NCBI RefSeq assembly: GCF_003579925.1
Contig: NZ_QUAL01000187.1
Span: forward strand, 1 to 43,632
From: Jiangella rhizosphaerae
GTDB lineage: Bacteria; Actinomycetota; Actinomycetes; Jiangellales; Jiangellaceae
Direction: 5' to 3'
DNA: 43,632 nucleotides
A program made the position numbers and the translations under genes. Under the pieces are notes generated by a model that saw only the letters and a list, made by a program, of their open reading frames with translations, had not been told where the DNA came from and did not search any database. Positions 24,784-33,789 of this stretch are shown here, in pieces (positions within the stretch are counted from its first letter, which is position 1; every line of letters begins with the position of its first letter).

Positions 24784-26419
24784 CTCACCAGAACCCCACG
24801 CTCCAGGGTGGAGTGTGGTCTCGGCTCGGACGAGCCGTTTCTCCGGCCGGTAGGTCAACCTCAGGTTCAGCTGTCGGTAGATCTCCGCCTTGTCGTTCGG
24901 ATCGGCTGCGCTCAGCACGGTGTGGAGGTTGCCGAGCGCGTCGACGAGCGTTTCGATCTCGGCCCTCGTCATCCGCTGTTGCCGCCGACGTGATCGCTTG
25001 CGGGCGAGAGCCGCAGCCTTGCGGGCCTGGACGTCGGCCGTCCAGGTGGCGACGAGGGCCGGGTCGGCGCCGGCTTCGAGTGCCTGACGGTAGCGGGCCA
25101 GCTTGGCGTCGCAATCGGCAAGGACGGCATCGGCGTCGTCGGTCGTGCTCGGCTGGTCGTCCTGCGCCTCGTAGAGCTGGTCGATCGTGGTCTCGAGGCG
25201 CGTAGGCGCGAATGCCTGCGCGAGCCAGTCGTCCAGCCGCGGGAGCACGTCTCGTTCGGCGAGGTAGATGTTGCGCGGATGGTCGATCGTGTTCGCGAGC
25301 GCGTCCTCCTGCGGGTAGCGGCAGCGGTAGTAGGCCTCGTCGTGGTTCCACTGGCCCTGCATGCGCCGATCGCACACGCCACAGAGGAGCAGGCCGCGCG
25401 CAGCGCGTACGGGTGGCGCGTGTGGTGGCGCTCGCGGGTCTTGCGTCCTGCTCCCTTGGCGGCGAGGAGCCGCTGAGCCTGTTCGAACGTCTCGGTGTCG
25501 ACGAGCGGTTCGTGGACGACCTCGGTGGACCAGACCCAGGCGTCGGGAGTGTTCCAGCGCATCCGCGTCTCGTGGCCGAGTGCGACGTCGTCGACGTCGA
25601 TGAGGACCTCGTCCTTGCGCTGTCTGTTCCACACCTGCCGGCCGGTGTAGCGCGGGTTGGAGAGGATGACTCGGACGGCGCCCTTCGACCAGGCGCTGCC
25701 GCTACGGTGCCGGTTACGCGCCGGATCATGTGCCGACGGCGACGCGATGCCGTCACGTGTCAGCGCCTCGGCGATCGCGAACATGCCCCGCCCGGCGACG
25801 TACTCGACGAAGATCCGCTCCACGAGGGGCGCGGCGACGGGGTCCGGTTCGAGGCGGTGCAGCCGCTTGCCGTCGGCGGCCTTGGCCGGGTTCGGATTTG
25901 GGCCGGCGTCGGCGAGCCGGTATCCGTACGGTGGACGGCCGCCGAGGAAGCGTCCCTCGATCTGCGCCTGCGCGGACATCGCCGCACGGACGCGGACCTT
26001 GATCCGGCTGCGCTCCCCCTTGCTCATCCCGCCGAAGACCGACATGACCAGATCGTGCGCCTCGGACTCCGGATCGATCGGACCGCCGACCTGAGGCACC
26101 CACAACTGGACGCCGTAGTGCGTGAAGACCGGGAAGGTCAGGCCGTACTGGTTGCCGTAGAACGCCCGCTGCGGCTCGCCTATGACGACGCCGTCGAACC
26201 CGCGATCGGGGTTCTTGAGCTGCGCCAGCAGGGCGTTCGCCTCTGGGCGGCGCTCCACGGGATCGAACGCGACTGGCCGACATCGAAGAACTCGGTGACG
26301 ATCTCGCCGTGCCGCTCTGTCAGCGCCCGGGCGCGCGCACATTGCCAGTTCCGAGACGCTTCGGGGTCTTGTTGGTCCTCAGTCGACACGCGCCCGTAGA
26401 ACGCGAACTGTCGCGACAC
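24739..26419 (-). pseudogene. Large serine recombinase (integrase), two frameshifts
   Basis: The start is GTG 26419 with AGGAGG upstream. The N-terminal resolvase domain has YGRVSTEDQ, placing the catalytic serine at residue ~12. The frame breaks near 26255-26262 (one base appears lost before ERRPEANALLAQL), giving a second frame with GFDGVVIGEPQRAFY, GGRPPYGYRLADAG and the recombinase domain. A second break near 25395-25400 (an extra GC pair or one lost base after HPYALR) leads to the zinc-ribbon LLLCGVCDRRM and the coiled-coil tail. The last 14 codons (CPRGDLNPHPLDGD) and the TAG stop are antisense to tRNA-Leu. Known: such integrases insert elements at a fixed site without needing long homology. 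It is likely inactive unless the shifts are sequencing errors. Confidence 0.88.
24774..24784. other. Probable attachment-site core at the tRNA 3' end
   Basis: CCCTCGGACAC at the tRNA 3' end recurs at 32685-32695 beside the second recombinase remnant, within a longer degenerate similarity to the T-arm. The adjacent integrase gene ends inside the tRNA, the usual layout of tRNA-targeted elements. Core extent is inferred. Confidence 0.6.
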
Positions 26420-27576
26420 GCGCGCCTCCTCTCCTTCTGGGATTCTGCTGCGTCCGTGCCGGTCTGCTCGGCTGGCGGGCGGTGCGACGCGTTGCGCAGC
26501 AGCCGAAGCAGCGCCCGGGCGACGGCCGGCGCGAGAGCCGGTGCCTCCTTCGGCACAACGACCCGCAGCCGCCGCGCATGCTCGTGGCCACAGCGAGCCC
26601 TCCTACGAGCATCACCAGAGCGTTCCGTCCGCCTGACCGTCGCGCCGGTCCGGCTTGGCTTGCAGCCACCTGCGCAACATCCACAGGAATGGTCTCGTCG
26701 CCCATCCATGGACGCTCCGCTCCATGCAGACGTCAAGTCCGACGAGCCGGATGGTCCGCACGGCCGAGGCGACCGGAGTTCTGGTTCGCTGTCCATGCCC
26801 TGAACTCCGCGCCGCGATCCTGCGCGGGGACGCGCAGTGCTCCCAGCGCGGTTGACGTCGACGGCACAGGCTGCGGACGAACGGCCAGCAGTGCAGACGG
26901 ACAGTGCGCTCCCGCCAGGAGCATATCTCCGGGATCGGGACCGTCAGATCGTTCATCCAGTCGGGGTTCCGATTGGCCTTCCGATTGGGGATCCTCTTAA
27001 GCAACCACCCTTGCGCTGACAGGGCCCCGCTGGTCACAGGGTTGAAGCCCGGATCCGATGGCTTCCCAGACTTGGCTACAAGTGTGCAGTATCCATAGGA
27101 TCGCCGTGCGGCATGACGTCGACAGCGCTCCTGCGGACTTCGCCGAATCCGGCACGACCGACCGACCGTTCAGATGACCGGACCGCCGCCGGCGATCGGC
27201 ACGATACAGCCTCGGACGTCACGACATTGCCTCACACCGCCAAATAGACACCGGCCATCCCTTACCTGCGGGCCGTGTCGACGTCGTTCGCTAGCCGATG
27301 GCGCGCCCGAATCGAGGCTCACCGTTGTCGGCGTCCCACCCGCCCTGACGGCCGCTGCGGCGGCGGACCCGAAGTCTGAGGATACTGTCAGCCAGCCCGC
27401 CTGGCCCGCGCCGACCGCGAGATGGTCTCGCCATCCACAAGGTGCCGTTGAGTTTCTGATCGAGTGATGTGTCCGACCGTTCTGCTAGAACGGATCCAGA
27501 CGACACGGCCTTTGTGCCGGCGTTGTCGGGATATGGCATGAGATACTTGCGGGCGCGACTCTCGAGGAGATTGAAC
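26420..27576. other. 1.16-kb gap with no supportable gene
   Basis: Only short open frames occur on both strands, none with a recognisable family or a good ribosome site. A stretch on the minus strand at about 26450-26580 reads RVVVPKEAPALAPAVARALLRLL, which looks coding-like and resembles a small protein often seen before such recombinases, but it has no start or clean stop and is probably a remnant. The repeated block 27168-27245 lies here and may hold the control region of the DUF5343 module. Confidence 0.5.
27168..27245. repeat. Shared upstream block, copy A
   Basis: The 38 bases 27168-27205 match 37897-37934 at 33 positions. After a spacer of 8 bases here and 20 there, 27214-27245 matches 37955-37987 with few changes (core GTCACGNCATTGC). 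Both copies precede accessory modules on the + strand. Confidence 0.7.
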
Positions 27577-28274
27577 ATGGCTGACGACCAGTCCGGAGCG
27601 AAGGTTTCATACCCGTACATGACGTCCGCGCAGTGGTTCGGCATCCGCGCGAAGCTTCGCCAGTCGCTGCCGAGCAGCATCGACGTCGACTGGGTCATGG
27701 CTGCTTTGGGTACCTCAGAGAAGGTCGCTCGGAACACAGTGCCCCAACTCAGAGCGGTCGGGCTGATCAACAACGACGGCAAGCCCAATGCCGAACTCGT
27801 TCACGATCTGCGTGACGACGAGACCTACCCCTCAGCATGCAGACGGATTCTGGAGAAGCTCTATCCGCCTACCCTCCTTACCGCGTGGGACAACCCGGAC
27901 GAGGATCCCGATAAGGTCGCTGCGTGGTTCATGCGCAACGCGGGCACCGGAGCCTCGACGGCAAAGGTGCAGGCGAAGCTCTACCTACTCCTGTTAAAGG
28001 CGGACCTTCCATCGCCCGAGGATGCGGCAAAAAGGCCGTTCCGAAGAAGGCGGCGGCGGCGCCTACCACGAGGGCTACCGCCAAGCTCGCCGACAAGCCC
28101 AAGGAAGACGCTGCGGTCCAGACTGAACCTCAGCAAATGTCGCCCCCGCCGGGCGGTAGCTTCGGCCCGAACCTCCATATTGATATGCAGATTCACATCT
28201 CTGCAGACGCGTCAGACACCCAGATCGACACGATCTTCAAGAGCATGGCCAAGCACCTTTATGGCCGTGAGTGA
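27577..28274 (+). pseudogene. DUF5343 protein, with a -1 frame change at an A-tract
   Basis: ATG 27577 follows GAGGAG at the right distance. Residues ~10-150 match DUF5343: YPYMTSAQWFGIRAKLRQSLP, MAALGTSEKVARNTVPQLRAVGLI, GKPNAELVHDLRDDETYP and WFMRNAGTGASTAKVQAKLYLLL. At A5 (28029-28033, read GCA AAA AGG) the frame must move back by one base to continue as KKAVPKKAAAA and reach the conserved tail LHIDMQIHISADASDTQIDTIF, ending at 28274. Either one A has been lost, or the run causes programmed slippage. Known: DUF5343 proteins occur near mobile and defence genes, with no defined biochemistry; the first part looks like a DNA-binding helical domain. It overlaps the SEFIR gene by 14 bp. Confidence 0.8.
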
Positions 28275-29118
28275 GGAGGTGAAGCGCGGCCTCCGCCTAG
28301 TCCGAGAGGTCCAAGCCGCTGTCGGCTCTCTCACGCCGCCGCCAGCGCCGCGAAGCGCAGCAGCGGAGGAGCCCGACCCGCCCCCGCCGGTAACGGTCGA
28401 CGGCGGCGTCGAGCCACCAACGGCGTTTGTGTCTTGGGCGCATTCGCATGCCTCGTGGAGTAGGGAGCAAACCGGCGACTGGGAGTCGCAGGTAGCGGCG
28501 TTTGCTGCTCTCCTACGGCGCTTTGGCATCCGCGCTGACGTTGATCTGTTTCACCTGGACGAGCCCGAGGACTGGACACGCTACGGCCCCCTCCAGGTTC
28601 AGAGGGCGAAGTACACGCTGATCGTGATGTCCGAGGCTTGGGCCGAGCGTTGGAGCGGGACCAACTCGCCGCGCGAGGGAGCAGGCGCGGCCGCGGAGGC
28701 CGACACCCTAAAGGGCTTGTTCACCCACGATCAAGACGCGTGGCAGCGCCGCGTCGTCATCGTCATGTTCCCGGAGGTCAGCTCCAATGTCGTACCCCCC
28801 GACCTGCAACGGGTCGCGAGGGTGTCGGTCGATCCGGTCGACCCAGACTCGTTCGAACAACTGATCCGCATGCTCACTGAACAGCCGCGGTATCCCAAGC
28901 CGCCGGTCGGCGAGGTTCCCGTATTCAGGGCTGTAGCTGCCTACGAGGAGTCTTCAGCGCTGGTGACGCTGCGTGAGCGTCTGAACGAGATCGAGAAACG
29001 CAAGAAGCAGCTAACGAACAAGCGGTCCCAAGCGGCGAACGCCGAGCGGGAGCGTCTAGATCTGTCGGAAGCCGCGACCCGCGGATTTATCGACGCCGAA
29101 CTCACCATCGAGGACTAG
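28261..29118 (+). CDS. SEFIR (TIR-like) domain protein
   Basis: 285 aa from ATG 28261 (GTG 28267 possible). A short helix and a Pro/Ala-rich linker (residues 1-52) lead to a SEFIR/TIR-like fold starting at TAFVSWAHSH (about 54-63), with WESQVAAFAALLRRFGIRADVDLF (about 74-97), a Trp after the acidic LDEPED loop, and AKYTLIVMSEAWAERW (about 116-131). The C-terminus (about 230-285) is a charged coiled coil (RERLNEIEKRKKQL). Known: SEFIR is a TIR relative; TIR domains in bacterial immunity hydrolyse NAD+ or make signal nucleotides. The gene lies in the same frame as the 5' part of DUF5343, so without slippage one 513-aa fusion would be read. A defence role is inferred. Confidence 0.82.
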   Translation: MAVSEEVKRGLRLVREVQAAVGSLTPPPAPRSAAAEEPDPPPPVTVDGGVEPPTAFVSWAHSHASWSREQTGDWESQVAAFAALLRRFGIRADVDLFHLDEPEDWTRYGPLQVQRAKYTLIVMSEAWAERWSGTNSPREGAGAAAEADTLKGLFTHDQDAWQRRVVIVMFPEVSSNVVPPDLQRVARVSVDPVDPDSFEQLIRMLTEQPRYPKPPVGEVPVFRAVAAYEESSALVTLRERLNEIEKRKKQLTNKRSQAANAERERLDLSEAATRGFIDAELTIED

Positions 29119-29182
29119 CTGGCGAGGTGGAGCGCAGCGGCCATAGAGACCTCGATCAACGACCAACAGGAATAGTGCAGAC

Positions 29183-30085
29183 GTGACTGCGGCTGAGTTT
29201 GAGGAGAAGCAGTACGAGTGCGCTTTCAACGTCGAACTGGGCTCGTCGGGGCCAGTATTCGCGTCCGGACAGGTACTTGAGAAGCTCACTGGGTACGACG
29301 CGGTAGCGACACCGGGAGCCAACCACGTGCTTTGGCGAATCTTAGCCATTCCGCGACCACCGGGAATCCGCCTTGTCCCGGATCACTGGTCGCCTGCTGC
29401 ACGACGCATGCGACCTGACCTTGGCAAGCTGCCAGAACATCCCGTGAGCTTCATCGTCCAGTTCAAGCGGCCAGAGTACCTTCAAGGGAGCAGCGCATCA
29501 CAGTATCGATTGTGGAACCAGCCGTACTACCGATTCACACGCCTCCAACATCAGCACAAGCAACTTCGTCGGCTCGAGACTCAGCTCGCTGGCGCCGCTA
29601 CGATCATGTACGCATCACCAGCGCTTCATCGGCTGGCCGACTTGGAGCGGGCGCAATTGGAAGAATGTGTGGTGGCTTCCACAGGTTTCGTCTCACCCAC
29701 CCGCCTGGGCCGACATTCCGTCTGGACCTACATTCGGCCAGGTACCGTGGGTCGCGCGAACCCGGACGGTGAGGAGTTGCTGTTCGCATCATTCGGAGCC
29801 TTGTTTGCGCCAGCGCCACCGACTGGTAGAGGTGAACTCGCGAGGCGAGATGGCCTGCGCGAGCACCTAGCAGCGCTCTCGCGTGTATGTCGTGAGATTG
29901 CAGCGAGCCGATCGCGTCTGGTCGATTCCTGGATTGGAAATGTGAGACAAGCCGCGGACATCCCAGGCGAAACCCTAGAAGCCGTCAGGGACTACGCCAT
30001 AGTTCAGTCTCTTATCATAAGCATAAGGGCCACATGGTGGATCGTAGATGGGGATGTCCTAACGCCAGCTGTGCCTGGCCTCTAA
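29183..30085 (+). CDS. Unknown protein with PD-(D/E)XK-like motifs
   Basis: 300 aa from GTG 29183; 64 bp after the SEFIR gene on the same strand. No named family was recognised with certainty. Visible pattern: a helix with Glu (EEKQYECAFNVEL), a VLEKLTGYDAV segment with an Asp, then a hydrophobic strand ending VSFIVQFKRPEYL, i.e. E...D...QxK as in many PD-(D/E)XK nucleases. Later parts include QHKQLRRLETQLAGAATIMYASPAL and FVSPTRLGRHSVWTYIRPGTVG, which resemble actinobacterial hypothetical proteins with LFLQFK motifs. No membrane segment. Base use is visibly less G+C-rich than the backbone, as expected for transferred DNA. As third gene after DUF5343 and SEFIR it may be the effector or a nuclease partner; this is inference. 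Confidence 0.65.
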   Translation: MTAAEFEEKQYECAFNVELGSSGPVFASGQVLEKLTGYDAVATPGANHVLWRILAIPRPPGIRLVPDHWSPAARRMRPDLGKLPEHPVSFIVQFKRPEYLQGSSASQYRLWNQPYYRFTRLQHQHKQLRRLETQLAGAATIMYASPALHRLADLERAQLEECVVASTGFVSPTRLGRHSVWTYIRPGTVGRANPDGEELLFASFGALFAPAPPTGRGELARRDGLREHLAALSRVCREIAASRSRLVDSWIGNVRQAADIPGETLEAVRDYAIVQSLIISIRATWWIVDGDVLTPAVPGL

Positions 30086-30627
30086 ACGGAGTAGGCTTGG
30101 CCTGCTGGGATTAATGCCCTCCGCGTCCCCGATGCCGCCGCAGCGGAAATCGAGGATTGCACCGAGGCCTCGCCCCGGCTACCGCGCCCGCCACTTGATC
30201 GGAAAGGACAACAATCCCGCCACCATGCTCCTCACGGTTCCGGTGCTGCGTGTACTCGAAGCTTTTCCGCGGTGAACGGGTCCAAGGGACCGCTCATGCT
30301 GCGACCGATGACCGGCCGGCCAAATGACCGCAGCGATGTCTACCAGATGGTGGGCCGGATCGCGAAGACTGCCGCAACCGGCGCCACCTCAGTCCCCACT
30401 TGCGGCGAAACGCCGCCATTTCCAACGCCCTCGACGCCTGCGTCCGTTGTCCGGCATGATAGGAGGGTTGCAGCCCCGCATCGAGGTGTGTCATAGCGCC
30501 GCGAAGGACGCGAGGTGCACCAAGCGATCGAGCGAAAGAGCGTTGCCGAGGCACTCTTACCGCGGCATGAGTTGGAAGACCACATCCGCTAGAGGATTGG
30601 ATAGCGGCGAGCGCCCGGAGGGGCTTG
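30086..30627. other. 540-bp gap with a possible gene fragment
   Basis: No complete gene is visible. One stretch, 30500-30598 on +, reads EGREVHQAIERKSVAEALLP then RHELEDHIR and a TAG stop. It is bounded upstream by an in-frame stop, and may be the end of a deleted gene. The remainder shows nothing recognisable. Confidence 0.4.
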
Positions 30628-30948
30628 TCAGCCAACCTTGAGCTGTTCGTCACCGAAGTCAGCGACAAGGTTGAGTGTTCCGCCGAGCGCGGCGACGTAG
30701 CGGTCCATGACGTCTCGGGTTGAGACGTCGCCCTTCTCGATCTGCGACACCCTGGACACCGAAATGCCCATCCGCGTTGCAACCTGCGCCTGCGTCAGCC
30801 CCCGCCGCTTGCGCAGCTCCGCAAGCCGCCAACCCCGGGCCTGGTCGCGCAGCCGCTGAACCTCGTCGTCGAAAACTTCTGGACCACCCGCGGTCGCGAC
30901 AGCGCGCTCGAGGTGATCGGTGTCGCGCCACTTGCGGTACCCGCTCAT
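30628..30948 (-). CDS. XRE-type antitoxin (HigA-like)
   Basis: 106 aa; ATG 30948 overlaps the toxin stop (ATGA). The N-terminal 30 residues (SGYRKWRDTDHLERAVATAG) are followed by an XRE HTH: LRKRRGLTQAQVATRMGISVSRVSQIEKGDVS (about residues 45-76). Known: in HigBA-type loci the toxin gene comes first and the antitoxin both neutralises it and represses the operon. A partial copy of this gene occurs at 39310-39558. The pair probably helps keep the island in the population or acts in defence. Confidence 0.88.
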   Translation of the reverse strand: MSGYRKWRDTDHLERAVATAGGPEVFDDEVQRLRDQARGWRLAELRKRRGLTQAQVATRMGISVSRVSQIEKGDVSTRDVMDRYVAALGGTLNLVADFGDEQLKVG

Positions 30949-31322
30949 CGTCCCATCTCCCTCCGACGCTCCTGCAAGTATGTCTCGTACAACTGCTCCG
31001 CGAGCGGGATCGCCTGCCGATACCAGCGCTGCCACTGACCAGCCTTATCACCGGCGATCAGCAGGATCGCCGATCGCCACGGGTCGAAGACGAACAGGAT
31101 ACGGATCTCACTCTTGCCCACCGATCCGGGACGCAGCTCCTTCAGGTTCGGGAGCGACGACCCGGCGATCGTGTCCACCAGCGGTCGTCCCTCGGCCGGC
31201 CCGTTGTGCTCCAACACCAGAATGGCCTGGTTGACCAGCTTGTGCGTCTCGCGGTCAGTCTCGTACAACGCGTCAAGGAACTGCTCGACCTCATCTGTCA
31301 TGAGGATCTCCCAGGCCTCCAC
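30945..31322 (-). CDS. RelE/HigB-type toxin (Gp49-like)
   Basis: 125 aa. GTG 31322 is chosen over GTG 31328 because the AGGAG lies only one base from the latter but about six from the former. The sequence has the HigB/Gp49 pattern: VEQFLDALYETDRETHKLVNQAI, an LVDTIAGSSLPNLKELRPGS loop, the core strand EIRILFVFDPWRSAILLIAGDK and a C-terminal helix YETYLQERRREMGR. Known: these are mRNA interferases that cut translated messages. The arginine in SEIRILF and the lysine in GDK are in the usual active-site strand. Coupled to the antitoxin by 4 bp. Confidence 0.87.
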   Translation of the reverse strand: MEAWEILMTDEVEQFLDALYETDRETHKLVNQAILVLEHNGPAEGRPLVDTIAGSSLPNLKELRPGSVGKSEIRILFVFDPWRSAILLIAGDKAGQWQRWYRQAIPLAEQLYETYLQERRREMGR

Positions 31323-31348
31323 CGACACCTCCTACCCCGGCGAGCCGC

Positions 31349-31366
31349 GTTTAGAAAATTATAAAC
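31349..31366. promoter_or_regulatory. Promoter/operator of the HigBA pair
   Basis: An AT-rich dyad GTTTA-N8-TAAAC (centre 31357.5) encloses TATAAT on the minus strand (31363-31358), 36 bp before the toxin start. It is a likely -10 element overlaid by the antitoxin binding site; no strong -35 was seen. Confidence 0.55.
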
Positions 31367-31472
31367 CAGTGCCGGCTGCTGGGCCACCCGCCGCGGCCTT
31401 GTGATCACAGCCGCAGAGTGAACCAGTCCGGACACTCCAGCGGGAACCTATCGACTCCGGCAAGATCGTTAC

Positions 31473-32583
31473 ATGACGCTCTACGCCTATGACGAGAAAC
31501 AAGGCGTCTTGATCACGACCTGGGACACCGGTACCGGCCTGGTCGCCCACACGCTCGGGGACGCCCCTGTGTCGGGTCGGCAGAGCGATCTACTGCCGCT
31601 CGCGGAGAGCCTGTCGAACCTCTCGAGGCTGTTGTGGCGGACCTACACCCATCCGGCAAGCGCTGCCGACAGCCTGGAGCCCAATAGCGAGGGTTGGCGT
31701 CGGCAGGGCGAGCGCGACGCGTTCACCGATGTGCTCGAAGCGCTCAGGAACCCCAATCTGCCGCACGATGGCTACATTGATCAGTCGTACATTCTCGTCG
31801 AGGAAGCCGCGCACCGAGTGGGTCGCGCACTTCATGCGGTCCAAGAACCCGTGCTGGCCGCTCACATCGAGACCGACGTCGCGGCCGAGTTGGCCGCGGT
31901 TGAACAAGCCGAGCGCGGCGACCTGTCGGGGCGGGGGAGGCAGGCGGTTGCGCTGTCACGCGCCGACGTCTCGCCTCTGCAGGTGAGCGCTGCAAACGAG
32001 CTGTTCAAAGAGAACCCTCACGGCTCCTCGAGGCTCTTCGAAGTCGTCGATCCTGCGGCCGCTGCGGTTGCTGCGGCTCACTGGCTCCAGGCGGCAGCGG
32101 TGGTGGCTGGCGAAGTAGCCGACTGCAATCCGACTGCCGTAGTGCGCGAGGCAGACAACATCGAGGCGCTCGCCGTTGAGACGCCAACCCTGGTCCTCGA
32201 ACGGGCTTACGGCGGAGAGATGCCGCGTGCAATCGTCACGGACCTGATCAGGGCTGCGATGACGGTGGCAGAAGGCAAGCTGCCCGACCCCGAACTGCTG
32301 GTCGAACAGATCAAGGAGGCTCGACGAAAAGCCGAGCGGTTCGGACCCGGAGATCATGAGTTGCTGGCAGGCCTGATGCCACGAGCCACACCCTTGGATC
32401 CCGCGCGAACCCGCGCACGATCTTCTGGAGGACCTGCTCGACGGTATTCGCGGCTGCAGGCTGCTCTTTCACGAGTACGCAGGCAGCAACGTCGACGTCT
32501 CCGCCGACGCAGACGATCCTGACGAAGACTTCGTCCAAGCCGTACGGGCAGAAGCGTCTGCGAACCAAGATCGACTGTTGTAG
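31473..32583 (+). pseudogene. Unknown helical protein, frameshifted near its end
   Basis: ATG 31473 opens 370-odd codons of an alanine- and glutamate-rich protein I do not recognise. It starts LYAYDEKQGVLITTWDTGTG and contains HDGYIDQSYILVEEAAHRVGRALHAV and DLIRAAMTVAEGKLPDPELLVEQI. At about 32395-32403 the frame changes: the original frame turns into Arg-rich nonsense, while the adjacent frame continues with AHDLLEDLLDGIRGCRLLFHEYAG and an acidic tail to TAG 32581-32583. One extra base or two lost bases would explain it. The gene lies divergent from the HigBA pair and just before the second recombinase remnant. No domain, membrane segment or catalytic motif is evident. Confidence 0.6.
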
Positions 32584-32628
32584 CTCCACTGCCGATTTGG
32601 GCCGTGCGGAGTATTCAGTCGGCGGTTC

Positions 32629-33785
32629 CTACCGAAGGGCGAACTTCGTCCGTAGGACGACGGTGGGGTTGTGGTCCAGATCGGCCCTCGGACACATCCA
32701 TACCCCCAGCGCTTGGTCAACATCTACTCTGACCAGGCGCGGTTCTGGTTCGTAGGTCAGTTTCAGCGCCAGCGCCTCGTAGATCTCGGCGCGCTCCTCG
32801 GCCGTCGCGTGCCTCAGCGCCTTGACGATGCCGCCGAGTTGGTCGATCAGTGTCGTGATGTCGACCACAGTGAGCTCGGCCGTCGTCGTGAGGCGCTTGA
32901 GCCTGGCTGCCGCCTCGTCTCGCTCGCTCGTGCGCTGCGCCAGCTTCTTGGCGAGGACGGCAGCGCTCTCAGGAGCGTTCTCGATCGCGACGACGAGGTT
33001 CTCGATCTTGCGGTCCAACTCCTTGATCCGGCCGTGCAGAGCCGCGGCGGCCGGGTTCTCGCCTACTGCGGCTTCCTGGCCGGCTGCCAGCCACTCGGCC
33101 GGCAGCGGTAGCGATTCCCACCCGGCCCATCACCCGACCTGGAGGCGCGGTGCTGCGCCTCCATCTTGAACCCGCAGAGACCACAGTGCAGCAGCCCGGA
33201 CAATGGGTAGGCGCGCTGAGCCTGAGCACGGCGCGTGATCCGCGGCCGCCGGCCCCCGTGCAGCCGCCGCTGCACCGCCTCGAACAGCTCGTCATCGACG
33301 ATCGGCTCGTGGGTCCGCTTCTCCGGCACCACCCATGTCTCGGGATCGCGCCACCGCATCCGAGTGACGTAGCCGGCCGCCACATCAGTCGGGTCGACCA
33401 GCGACTCGAACTTCTCCTGCTTCCCCCACACACGCACACTGCGGTAGGCAGGATTGGCCAAGATGGCCCGGACCGTCGCGTGCACCCAGCCGCGCGGGTC
33501 GCGATGCGGGTTCCGACGGGGGTCGTGCTCTGACGGTGACGGCATTCCTTGATCGGTGAGGTGCTGGGCGATGGCACGCAGTCCGAAGCCGTCGCGGTAC
33601 ATCTCGAAAATGAGGACAACCACCGCCGCCGTGACCGGGTCGGGCACCAGCTTCCTCAGATGCTGCCCGAGCGCCGCTTTGGCCGGGTTCGGATGCGGGC
33701 CGGCGTCGACCAGCTGGTAGCTCTGGCCGCGCTGGACTTCGGCATCGTGACTGCGGAGGTCGGTCTTCCTGCAGCACCTCGCGGG
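32629..33785 (-). pseudogene. Second serine recombinase remnant, N-terminus missing
   Basis: The remnant begins around 33785 with parts of the GRPPYGYxLVDAGPHPNPAKA segment, so the catalytic resolvase domain (with its serine) is gone. The recombinase domain follows: LRAIAQHLTDQGMPSPSEHDP, WVHATVRAILANPAYRSVRVWGK, then the zinc ribbon LHCGLCGFKMEAQH. A frameshift near 33090 separates it from the tail (PAEWLAAGQEAAVGENPAA, a coiled coil, and KLTYEPEPRLVRVDV). The end CPRADLDHNP parallels CPRGDLNPHP of the first recombinase, which is antisense tRNA. It is clearly dead, older than the first copy, and marks an earlier insertion at the same kind of site. Confidence 0.85.
32685..32695. other. Degenerate attachment-site copy
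   Basis: CCCTCGGACAC is identical to the 3' end of tRNA-Leu (24774-24784). Upstream bases GGTGGGGTT and TCC keep traces of the T-arm. Probably the far end, or an internal junction, of tRNA-inserted elements. Confidence 0.5.
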
Positions 33786-33789
33786 CCCC

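Noticed and set aside
26612..27037. 141-aa frame on the minus strand in the gap before the DUF5343 module
   Set aside because: No family pattern, no ribosome site, and mixed codon positions; overlapping frames on the other strand look just as good.
30300..30330. GATGACCGG and CCAAATGAC resembling a third copy of the shared upstream block
   Set aside because: Only two short words match and the spacing is wrong; likely chance.
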